A DNA stretch of 64,000 nucleotides from Chryseobacterium sp. (GTDB taxonomy: Bacteria; Bacteroidota; Bacteroidia; Flavobacteriales; Weeksellaceae): contig NZ_VOXE01000002.1 of assembly GCF_008014695.1 (NCBI RefSeq), forward strand, positions 372,001 through 436,000, given 5' to 3'. The notes under the pieces were generated by a model. The model did not search any database, was not told where the DNA came from, and saw only the letters and a list, made by a program, of their open reading frames with translations. Below are positions 26,245 to 33,871 of the stretch, one piece after another. Every line of letters begins with the position of its first letter. Positions within the stretch are counted from its first letter, which is position 1. The translations under genes were made by a program, and so were the position numbers.

Positions 26245-27438
26245 ATGAACGATATTACGGACTCAACCGCTACCAATCACCAATCACCAATCACCAATCA
26301 CCGGCTTACCAAACTCAAAGTAATGACAGTTGTTGGCACCCGGCCGGAAATCATCAGGCTCTCGCGGGTGTTAATGGCGCTGGACCGTTCAGATGCAATT
26401 GAACACATTATCGTTCATACCGGTCAGAATTACGATTATGAACTGAACCAGATTTTTTTTGATGATCTGGGTCTCCGCAAACCTGATTTCTTCCTGGAAG
26501 CTGCCGGAAAGACGGCGACCGAAACCATCGGAAATATCCTCATCAAAATCGATCCTTTGCTTGAGGAGGTCAAGCCAGATGCATTCCTGGTTTTGGGGGA
26601 TACCAATTCGTGCCTGTGTGCAATCCCTGCTAAAAAGCGACAAATCCCGATCTTTCATATGGAAGCCGGGAATCGGTGTTTTGATCAAAGGGTGCCGGAA
26701 GAGACGAACCGAAAAATAGTGGACCATACGGCAGATGTCAATTTGACGTACAGCGATATCGCAAGGGAATATTTACTGAGAGAGGGACTTCCTGCGGACC
26801 GGATCATCAAGACCGGCTCCCCGATGTTTGAAGTGCTTCATCACTATTTACCGGAGATTGAAGCATCCGGTGTACTCGATAAACTGAATCTGGAGGAAGG
26901 CAAGTATTTTGTGGTGAGTTCTCACCGGGAAGAAAACATCAATTCAGAGAAAAACTTCAAAGGACTGATGGATTCCTTAAATGCAATTGCAGCGCAATAC
27001 CGGTATCCTGTAATCGTCTCGACCCACCCGCGGACGCAAAATATGATTGACAGGATGCAATTTGAGATGAACCCCCTGATTCAATTCCTGAAGCCACTCG
27101 GTTTCCATGATTACAACGCGCTGCAGAAAAGAGCCTTCGCCGTCCTGTCGGATTCCGGTACCATTTCTGAGGAATCTTCAATTCTCAATTTCCGGGCACT
27201 CAACATCCGCCAGGCTCATGAAAGGCCTGAAGCAATGGAAGAGGCCAGTGTAATGATGGTTGGCCTTTCACCTGAAAGAATTCTACAGGGACTCACCCAG
27301 GTTCTGCAGCAAAAAACCGGGAACGACCGTAATTTTAGGCCTGTGGCGGATTATTCCATGCCAAATGTTTCGGAAAAAGTGGTAAGAATTATCATTTCCT
27401 ATACAGATTATATCAACCGTGTAGTCTGGAGCAAATAA
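26245..27438 (+). CDS. capG: UDP-N-acetyl-L-pneumosamine 2-epimerase (CapG/WecB-like)
   Basis: Non-hydrolysing UDP-HexNAc 2-epimerase that finishes UDP-L-FucNAc (397 aa). Seen: VVGTRPEIIRLSRVL, HTGQNYDYELNQIFF, HMEAGNRCFDQRVPEETNRK, VSSHREENINS and the UDP-binding SDSGTISEESS near 310. These fit CapG/FnlC rather than general WecB. The first 25 residues are odd: they are encoded across four CCAATCA heptamers and read NHQSPITNHR. The next in-frame ATG (26323) would begin inside the first beta strand (LKVMTVVG), so translation probably does start at 26245 and passes through the repeat. Confidence 0.9.
   Translation: MNDITDSTATNHQSPITNHRLTKLKVMTVVGTRPEIIRLSRVLMALDRSDAIEHIIVHTGQNYDYELNQIFFDDLGLRKPDFFLEAAGKTATETIGNILIKIDPLLEEVKPDAFLVLGDTNSCLCAIPAKKRQIPIFHMEAGNRCFDQRVPEETNRKIVDHTADVNLTYSDIAREYLLREGLPADRIIKTGSPMFEVLHHYLPEIEASGVLDKLNLEEGKYFVVSSHREENINSEKNFKGLMDSLNAIAAQYRYPVIVSTHPRTQNMIDRMQFEMNPLIQFLKPLGFHDYNALQKRAFAVLSDSGTISEESSILNFRALNIRQAHERPEAMEEASVMMVGLSPERILQGLTQVLQQKTGNDRNFRPVADYSMPNVSEKVVRIIISYTDYINRVVWSK
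26273..26304. repeat. CCAATCA heptanucleotide array in the 5' end of capG
   Basis: Four perfect consecutive CCAATCA units occupy 26273-26300, followed by CCGG. The array lies inside the capG reading frame and forms the right arm of the inverted repeats around the four-helix-bundle gene. Because seven is not a multiple of three, gain or loss of a unit would shift the frame. Confidence 0.85.
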
Positions 27439-27446
27439 ATTAAATA

Positions 27447-28655
27447 ATGAATGTTCTTTTTTTAACAATGGCCAGAATTGGATCACTAAGTGACCGCGGA
27501 GTGTATACTGATCTTATGCGGAAATTTTCTGATGACGGACATAAGGTATATGTAGTAACACCCGTAGAAAGGCGCGAAAATAAAAAAACCGGTATCACTG
27601 AAGAAACCAGCGGAACAATCTTGAACGTCAGAACACTGAATATTCAAAAAACCAATATCATTGAAAAGGGGTTGGGTACCCTTGCGATTGAGTCCCAGTT
27701 TCTAAATGCCATAAAGAAGAATTTACCCCGTATAAAATTTGATCTGATCCTGTATTCTACACCACCTATAACTTTCGTAAAAGTCATCAGTTACATAAAA
27801 AAGAGGGACAATGCCTATGCATACCTGATGCTTAAGGATATCTTCCCACAGAATGCCGTTGATATGAAAATGCTGAAAAAAGGAAGTGTTCTGCACCGGT
27901 TTTTTCAGAAAAAAGAGAGAAAACTATATGAGATATCTGATTTTATCGGCTGTATGTCTGCTGCTAACGAATCATTTCTTTTAAACCATAACCCACAGAT
28001 CAGTAAGGAGAAGGTGGAGGTTAATCCTAACACCATTGAACCACTGGAGCTGCATCAGACCGTCGAAGAGAGGGATGCTATAAAAAGAAAATATGCACTT
28101 CCGCAGGATAAAAAGATTTTTGTTTATGGTGGCAACCTTGGAAAGCCACAGGGCGTAGAGTTTCTTTTAGAAACCATTGAAGCGACAACCAGGGAAGATG
28201 TTTTTTTTCTCGTCATTGGTTCAGGTACCGAGTACAGCAGAATTAAAAAATGGTTTGAGGAACGGAAACCTCAGAATGCAGTTTTGATGAAAGGCCTTCC
28301 AAAAGATGACTATGAATTCCTGCTGAGGGCTTGTGATGTTGGGATGATATTTCTCCATAAAGACTTCACAATACCAAACTTCCCGTCGCGGCTGCTGTCA
28401 TATCTTGATTTAAAACTGCCGGTTCTTGCCGCAACAGATACCAGCACAGATGTCGGAACTATTATAGAAAAAGCCAGGTGCGGATATGGCATCTTATGGG
28501 GGGACCAGACCGCAATGCAGAACGCAATACCAAAATTCTGTGCAGATGACACGGTATATAAGGAGATGAAGGATAATGCGTGGAATTTGCTGGTTACAGA
28601 ATTTCATGTGGACCGGTCCTATGGGCTTATAAAAGAAAAAATTCAGAATGTATAA
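27447..28655 (+). CDS. WbuB-like glycosyltransferase (probable L-FucNAc transferase)
   Basis: GT-B family glycosyltransferase (402 aa) of the type that accompanies the capEFG/fnl genes in many O-antigen loci, such as WbuB. Seen: FLTMARIGSLSDRGVYTDLM at the N-terminus, LILYSTPPITFVKVI, LMLKDIFPQNAVDMKML, FVYGGNLGKPQGVEFLLE in the donor domain and FTIPNFPSRLLSYLDLKLPV in place of the usual EX7E segment. It follows capG by 8 bases and overlaps the initiating transferase gene by 8. Transfer of L-FucNAc is inferred from the association, not from residues. Confidence 0.87.
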   Translation: MNVLFLTMARIGSLSDRGVYTDLMRKFSDDGHKVYVVTPVERRENKKTGITEETSGTILNVRTLNIQKTNIIEKGLGTLAIESQFLNAIKKNLPRIKFDLILYSTPPITFVKVISYIKKRDNAYAYLMLKDIFPQNAVDMKMLKKGSVLHRFFQKKERKLYEISDFIGCMSAANESFLLNHNPQISKEKVEVNPNTIEPLELHQTVEERDAIKRKYALPQDKKIFVYGGNLGKPQGVEFLLETIEATTREDVFFLVIGSGTEYSRIKKWFEERKPQNAVLMKGLPKDDYEFLLRACDVGMIFLHKDFTIPNFPSRLLSYLDLKLPVLAATDTSTDVGTIIEKARCGYGILWGDQTAMQNAIPKFCADDTVYKEMKDNAWNLLVTEFHVDRSYGLIKEKIQNV

Positions 28656-29265
28656 AAATTTCGGAAAGCGTTTCATCGATTTTTTAATGGCTTTTATGGC
28701 ACTGTTAATTCTAAGTCCGTTATTTATTGCAATTATGATAGGTTTGTTTTTTGCCAACAGCGGCAAACCGTTCTTTTTTCAGTTACGCCCGGGTAAAGGA
28801 GAAAAACTATTTAAAATCATTAAGTTCAGGACAATGAACGAGAAGACTGATGAATACGGTAAACTTCTCCCTGATGCGAAACGGCTGACAACAGTTGGAA
28901 CATTTGTGAGAAAGACCTCTATGGATGAAATCCCTCAGCTGATTAATGTATTAATAGGAGATATGAGTATTATTGGTCCCCGGCCTTTACTGTTGAGGTA
29001 TTTGCCGTACTATACTGAAAGAGAGAGACTTCGTCATACGGTAAGACCGGGAATTACAGGACTAGCTCAGGTGAATGGACGAAACACCGTCCGATGGGAT
29101 GCGCGGCTGGCACTGGATGTTTCGTATGTAGAGCATTTAAGTTTTAAACAGGATCTTCTCATATTGTACGAAACAATATTAAAGGTTGTTGGAGCAAAAA
29201 ATATTGTGGTAGATCCTGAATCCATCATGAAAAATTTAGACGATGAAAGAAAGTTGCAGGATTGA
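28648..29265 (+). CDS. PglC-like phosphoglycosyl transferase (initiating sugar transferase, locus A)
   Basis: Monotopic phosphoglycosyl transferase (205 aa) that places the first sugar phosphate on undecaprenyl phosphate. It has only the core domain, as in PglC, without the extra helices of WbaP/WcaJ. Seen: a re-entrant hydrophobic N-terminus (LMAFMALLILSPLFIAIMIG), FKIIKFRTMNE, the catalytic Asp-Glu pair in TSMDEIPQLINVL (about 91-103), SIIGPRPLLLRYLPYY, and RPGITGLAQVNGR. It is the only initiating enzyme in locus A. In many relatives it precedes PglD and PglE genes; here a longer GNAT follows and the PglE-like gene is 9 kb away. Confidence 0.92.
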   Translation: MYKNFGKRFIDFLMAFMALLILSPLFIAIMIGLFFANSGKPFFFQLRPGKGEKLFKIIKFRTMNEKTDEYGKLLPDAKRLTTVGTFVRKTSMDEIPQLINVLIGDMSIIGPRPLLLRYLPYYTERERLRHTVRPGITGLAQVNGRNTVRWDARLALDVSYVEHLSFKQDLLILYETILKVVGAKNIVVDPESIMKNLDDERKLQD

Positions 29266-30031
29266 AACCCTTAAGCCCGATGAGGTCGGCACGGTGGTTT
29301 CGATTGTAAAAAATTCCTTTGAGCCGCTTTATTTAATTCCCTCTATTTACAGAGGCGATGGTATCGCGCATTTTATAGCTGCAGAATTACAAAACCCGTA
29401 TTCGATGTATCGGTATTTTGTGCTGTATGAAGGTGATGTATTGGCGGGATATGCAGAATATAAGATTTTTGAGAACACATCTACCGCTTTTTTGAATATT
29501 ATAGCGGTCAACACTCAGTATAAAAACCAGGGCATCGGTAAAAAACTATTCCTATACACCAAAAACCTTTTTGAAAAGCAAGGTTTCGGAGCGATTGCAT
29601 TGGACGTCTATGAAAGCAATACAATAGCCCTGAACTGGTATTACGGTTTTGGTTTTATTAAAACGGATACCACCCCCTTTTACGAGGTAAACCCTGAAAA
29701 GATAGCAGACCCAGATGGTTCTATATGCCTTCAAAATTATCCTCAATATCGTGTTGTGCAGGAACAGTATGGTTTTTATTTTTTAGATATGAATGTTGGT
29801 GGTGAATCTTTTCGGATAGGAACAATTGGAAATGATGCAATAGTTAGGGGGTCGTATTCAGACCGTTTGAGTAGAGGTTTGCCCCATATCAGAATCAGTC
29901 TGCAGCTGGATAAAGTATATTTTATAGGGAAGGAAATTCACCCTGATTTTGTATTTATTGACAGAATAAACAGAATGGAATTAAAAATAAATTATGATAA
30001 CAAAAAAAGCGGAGAACAGGGGATTATATAG
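29243..30031 (+). CDS. GNAT acetyltransferase with extra C-terminal domain
   Basis: The N-terminal 150 residues are a GNAT domain, with motif A in IAVNTQYKNQGIGKKLFLY and the following ALDVYESNTIALNWYYGFGF. The remaining 110 residues (from about QYRVVQEQYGFYFLDMNV) match no domain I know and appear beta-rich. It overlaps the initiating transferase by 23 bases and the aminotransferase downstream by 38 bases, so these genes form one translation unit. A plausible role is N-acylation of the amino sugar made by the aminotransferase; the extra domain may bind the acceptor. Total 262 aa. Confidence 0.75.
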   Translation: MKESCRIETLKPDEVGTVVSIVKNSFEPLYLIPSIYRGDGIAHFIAAELQNPYSMYRYFVLYEGDVLAGYAEYKIFENTSTAFLNIIAVNTQYKNQGIGKKLFLYTKNLFEKQGFGAIALDVYESNTIALNWYYGFGFIKTDTTPFYEVNPEKIADPDGSICLQNYPQYRVVQEQYGFYFLDMNVGGESFRIGTIGNDAIVRGSYSDRLSRGLPHIRISLQLDKVYFIGKEIHPDFVFIDRINRMELKINYDNKKSGEQGII

Positions 30032-30905
30032 AAGGGCATGGCAATATACTGATTCGGCACGCGCAGCCTGGAGTAAAATCATTGCACAGTACAAGGTTAA
30101 CCATCCTGCCGGTAAGATCTTATTGCCCTCCTACATTGGGTGGTCGGCAAACGAAGGCAGTGGTATTTTCGATTCTGTAAAGGAATCCGGTCTTGAGTTC
30201 GCGTTTTATGAGCTAGATGCGCGTCTTGAGATCAATTTCAGTCATTTGAAGGAACAGGTTTCCAAAGATACAAATCAACTCGTTTTATTGGTTCACTACT
30301 TTGGCTTTACAGATTCAAAATATAATGAAATCTGCGAATGGCTGGCTGAAAACAATATAGCGTTTGTGGAAGATTGCGCACATGCGTGGTTAACAGATTT
30401 AGTAGGCGGATCCTGCGGCCGAAGGGGCTCATACGCATTTTATTCTTTGCATAAGTTGCTTCCTGTTGAGAGCGGGGGTGTTATGGTAAATAATTTTCCA
30501 GATTCAGATGTTGACCGTTCTGTCAATCCTTTTTTTGATTTGGGTTATGATTTGTACAAAATCTACTCAATAAGACGATCAAACTATATTATCCTATGCA
30601 ATCTATTGAAGAATATTAAGGGAATTGATGTGGTTTATAAGGAATTGCAGGATGGAATATGCCCTCAGACATTGCCTGTAATTGTTGAAAATTATGACAG
30701 ATCAAAACTCTACCATGAGATGAACGAAAAAGGTTACGGGATGGTAAGTTTGTATCACACAATGATTACGCAGCTAACCGATTCGCCATTCGGCGCAGCA
30801 GCTGACTTGTCTAAACGAATTATTAATTTTCCGATACATCAGGATGTCTCTGAAGGACAATTGATTAATATGGCTCAGGAACTAAATAAAATATTAAATG
30901 CTTAA
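29994..30905 (+). CDS. Compact DegT/DnrJ/EryC1-like aminotransferase
   Basis: PLP-binding aminotransferase fold of the DegT group, shortened to 303 aa (typical 370-400). Seen: LLPSYIGWSANEG, LVHYFGFTDSKYNEICEWL, the cofactor aspartate in FVEDCAHAW and the Schiff-base lysine in FYSLHKLLPVESGGVMV. The N-terminal GTAAL loop is replaced by DSARAAWSKII. Catalytic residues are intact, so the protein is probably active, but on an atypical substrate. It sits between a GNAT and a FemAB-type gene with overlaps on both sides. Its function is unknown. Confidence 0.78.
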   Translation: MITKKAENRGLYRRAWQYTDSARAAWSKIIAQYKVNHPAGKILLPSYIGWSANEGSGIFDSVKESGLEFAFYELDARLEINFSHLKEQVSKDTNQLVLLVHYFGFTDSKYNEICEWLAENNIAFVEDCAHAWLTDLVGGSCGRRGSYAFYSLHKLLPVESGGVMVNNFPDSDVDRSVNPFFDLGYDLYKIYSIRRSNYIILCNLLKNIKGIDVVYKELQDGICPQTLPVIVENYDRSKLYHEMNEKGYGMVSLYHTMITQLTDSPFGAAADLSKRIINFPIHQDVSEGQLINMAQELNKILNA

Positions 30906-31968
30906 AATTCATCAGCTCAACACCTCGGAGAGAACACAGTTATATCGTGAGATTTTAACTGAATTCCGCTGTGCTGAGCCTTATTTTTTAATGGATTATA
31001 TAAATACCTTTTCCAATGGTTTACAGGATTTGATTTGCTTTAGCTTTACAACAAAGGCGGGGAATAAAATGATAATGCCCGGATATTTGAAACCTGTGGT
31101 TATTGATGATGAGACAACAGAGTATTTTGATTTTTCTACGCCTTATGGTTATACAGGCCCTTTTATTTCAGAGCAGATATCTGATTCAGACCTTACAGAA
31201 TTTTGGACGGCAGTTGATAGCTGGTACAAAAGTAATAAGGTCATTACAGAATTCATAAGATTCAATCTTTCCGGAAATGAAAAATCATACTCAGGTACCG
31301 TTTTTCCTACCATGCTTAATATTAAAGGTAAAATCGTAGATGAGAACCTTCAGTGGACAGCTTTTGATCATAAAGTAAGGAAGAATGTTAAAAAAGCAAT
31401 TCGTGAGGGACTTACAAGCCAGGTCTTTTATCACGATATCTCAGAGGAAAGGATATCTGAATTTTACAAGATCTATATTGATACAATGCAGAGAACTAAT
31501 GCCGCAAAGCACTTTTTCTATACACTAGATCAGTTCAAACTGTTTATAAAAGACAATACTGATTTTGCAGCCTTATGTACGGTTTATTTTGATGACATTC
31601 CAGTATCTTCCGAGCTGCTTTTGGTTTCAGTAGATGCTATTTATTCATTTTTGGGCGGTACAGTGGATACTTATTTTGATAAACGGCCTAATGATTTTCT
31701 GAAAGTGGAGGCGCTGAACTGGGCAAGGCTCCAAGGTAAAAAATATTATGTGCTTGGAGGCGGTTACGGTTATGAAGACGGTATATTTAAATATAAAAAA
31801 TCTTTTTTCCCTAACGATGTTGTGTCCTACTATACCGGCAGGAAGATCTTAAATGAAGAGGTATATGCAGAATTGGTCGAAAAAGTTTCAGCTTTGAAGG
31901 AAAAGCGCGGTTTTGAACCGCTGCATCTAGATGATACTTCATTTTTCCCATTATATTATAAAGAATAA
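30898..31968 (+). CDS. FemAB/GNAT-type acyl or aminoacyl transferase
   Basis: Protein of 356 aa with the double-GNAT look of the FemAB family. The central stretch KVRKNVKKAIREGL and FYKIYIDTMQRTN, followed by SSELLLVSVDAIYSFLGGTVD and a C-terminal GGGYGYEDGIFKYKKSFFPN, match the BioF2-like acetyltransferase domain found in polysaccharide loci. FemAB enzymes transfer amino acids from tRNA to peptidoglycan; members in sugar loci are thought to modify amino groups, but substrates are mostly untested. It overlaps the aminotransferase gene by 8 bases and is the last gene of locus A. Confidence 0.78.
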   Translation: MLKIHQLNTSERTQLYREILTEFRCAEPYFLMDYINTFSNGLQDLICFSFTTKAGNKMIMPGYLKPVVIDDETTEYFDFSTPYGYTGPFISEQISDSDLTEFWTAVDSWYKSNKVITEFIRFNLSGNEKSYSGTVFPTMLNIKGKIVDENLQWTAFDHKVRKNVKKAIREGLTSQVFYHDISEERISEFYKIYIDTMQRTNAAKHFFYTLDQFKLFIKDNTDFAALCTVYFDDIPVSSELLLVSVDAIYSFLGGTVDTYFDKRPNDFLKVEALNWARLQGKKYYVLGGGYGYEDGIFKYKKSFFPNDVVSYYTGRKILNEEVYAELVEKVSALKEKRGFEPLHLDDTSFFPLYYKE

Positions 31969-32076
31969 GAGTCTTCGTGCGGACAATTGGTTAGTCCGAT
32001 CCTGGGCACTATATAGCAAAGCAAAGATTTTTTTGCATGTGAAATGAAGTAAAAATTTTTTCCTTAAAATTCCATA

Positions 32077-32781
32077 ATGAACGATATATTTTTAGTCAGT
32101 TTCTGGACCAATGTGTTCATGGGTGCCGAAGACGCCACCTTTCTTGCCGAAGTTTTGGTACGGACCGTCATCATGTTCCTCATCATTATCGTCGGGCTGA
32201 GATTTCTCGGCAAACGCGGTGTGAAACAGCTTTCAGTATTTGAATTGGTCGTCATCATCGGTCTTGGTTCCGCCGCTGGCGACCCGATGTTCTATAAGGA
32301 CGTGGGCATTCTTTCTTCCCTGCTCGTATTTATCATCATTATCGCCCTGTATGCGGTTCTCACCTATATACTCGGGAAATCCAAGAAGTTTGAAAATTAT
32401 CTGGAAGGAAAACCGGTGTGCCTGATCCAGGACGGCATTTTCGCAGTTGACAATTTCAGGAAAGAAAATTTGGGGAGTGATGAGTTTTTCTCTGAACTGA
32501 GACTGAAAGGCGTTTCTCACCTCGGGCAGATTGAAACGGCTATTGAAGAAACCTCAGGAGACATTTCTGTGTTTTTCTTTAAAGATGAGGAAGTTAGATA
32601 CGGACTGCCGGTCATGCCCCATACTTTGGACCATCCGCTGAAGCATGTTGATGAGCGGGATTATTACTCCTGTGTGTTCTGTGGGTTTACCGAAGAGAAA
32701 ACAAACGGCCCTGCCGGAACCTGCAAGAATTGCGGCAGGAAACACTGGGTAAAAGCCAGTAATAAGGTGAGAATCACGTAA
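32077..32781 (+). CDS. DUF421 (YetF-like) membrane protein with C-terminal zinc ribbon
   Basis: Membrane protein of 234 aa. Three hydrophobic helices lie at about 25-45, 55-75 and 78-105, followed by the soluble DUF421 domain (FENYLEGKPVCLIQDGIF to about 180) with ENLGSDEFFSELRLKGV. The last 45 residues contain two Cys pairs, CVFCGF and CKNCGR, which should form a zinc ribbon; this tail is not part of standard YetF. Function is unknown. It stands apart from locus A (108-base gap) and converges with cydB. Confidence 0.85.
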   Translation: MNDIFLVSFWTNVFMGAEDATFLAEVLVRTVIMFLIIIVGLRFLGKRGVKQLSVFELVVIIGLGSAAGDPMFYKDVGILSSLLVFIIIIALYAVLTYILGKSKKFENYLEGKPVCLIQDGIFAVDNFRKENLGSDEFFSELRLKGVSHLGQIETAIEETSGDISVFFFKDEEVRYGLPVMPHTLDHPLKHVDERDYYSCVFCGFTEEKTNGPAGTCKNCGRKHWVKASNKVRIT

Positions 32782-32857
32782 AATGCACCCGGTTGCTGAC
32801 GGAGACACAACGCCGAATTCGATCCAAAATCCTAAATTTAAACAAATCCAACACCCC

Positions 32858-33871
32858 TCACTCCCTCACATTCCTCCTGCTGAACGAGAACATCAGGTAA
32901 AAAAGGAAAGGCAGGATAAACACGCTTCCCGTGAGCAGTGCCCAGCCCAGAAACGCAATGGTTTTCTCCGGCGCTTTATTCTGCAGCAACGACAAATGAT
33001 CGCCGTTTTCGAGCAGAATGATGTTGGGATAGAGCTGATAGGTAGCCGCAACCAGGATCAGCACCACCTGCGCAGCCGCAAAGACCCGTACAAGGGCCAG
33101 TTTTTCGGTCCTGATAAAGTAGAAGATAAAAACGAGGAGTACAGTAGCCACACTGATGGCGGTGATCCCCACCCAGTGACCGAATATCCGTTCTGCCAGG
33201 GGAATATTGGAAAAATAAGCGGCTGCAAAAACCAAAAGCCCGAAGATCACGACATAAAGCATCGACTGTTTGGCCTTGCGGATCATGAGATGCAGATCGA
33301 AATATTCCGAGGTTTCCCGCAAAGTGTAAATAGAAGCCAGATAGGCGCAGATCGAAACCGTAAAGAGTCCCACCGAAATCCCGAAGGCGTTGAACCAGTT
33401 GAAAATGTACCGGTCGGGGAAGGTGATGGCGTCCGGATTCAGGGTCCCGGAAATGGAGGAGGCCGCGATCATCCCGAAGAAAAAGGGCGTCAGCAAACTG
33501 GAGTAATAGAAGATCTGGGTGTAAACGGTCTGCCACCGGTCCTGCACTGCATCGTAATGGCGGAATGTAAAGGCCGTCCCTCTCGCGATAATGCCCACGA
33601 GCATCAGCGCCAGCGGAATATGGAGATAGACCGACGCAAAACTGTAGATCTCCGGGAAACCGACGAACAGGATCACGATTGCAATGATGAGCCACATGTG
33701 GTTGGCTTCCCAGATGGGCGCGATGGATTCATACATGAGTTTCTTCGTGATGCGCTTGTCTTTTCTGCGCAGCGTAAAGAGCTCCACGATTCCGGCACCG
33801 AAATCGGCACCGCCCAGAATAAAGTACAGCACAATGGACACCCACAGAAATCCTATAACGACGTAGATCAT
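32858..33871 (-). CDS. cydB: Cytochrome bd-type quinol oxidase subunit II
   Basis: Integral membrane subunit II of the bd-type terminal oxidase (337 aa, 8-9 helices). Family features are YFILGGADFGAGIVELFTL at the N-terminus, APIWEANHMWLIIAIVILFV, and FPEIYSFASVYLHIPLAL. It pairs with CydA to hold the haems and reduce oxygen with quinol, helping growth at low oxygen. It starts 4 bases inside the end of cydA, so the two are co-translated. Long open frames on the opposite strand here are shadows. No cydX-like small gene or cydDC is seen nearby. Confidence 0.93.
   Translation of the reverse strand: MIYVVIGFLWVSIVLYFILGGADFGAGIVELFTLRRKDKRITKKLMYESIAPIWEANHMWLIIAIVILFVGFPEIYSFASVYLHIPLALMLVGIIARGTAFTFRHYDAVQDRWQTVYTQIFYYSSLLTPFFFGMIAASSISGTLNPDAITFPDRYIFNWFNAFGISVGLFTVSICAYLASIYTLRETSEYFDLHLMIRKAKQSMLYVVIFGLLVFAAAYFSNIPLAERIFGHWVGITAISVATVLLVFIFYFIRTEKLALVRVFAAAQVVLILVAATYQLYPNIILLENGDHLSLLQNKAPEKTIAFLGWALLTGSVFILPFLFYLMFSFSRRNVRE

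Noticed and set aside
31977-32010. Hairpin GGAC / GTCC with outer GTGC / GCAC after locus A as a terminator
   Set aside because: The stem is short and interrupted, and the T-run comes about 20 bases later, so it does not have the form of a Rho-independent terminator.
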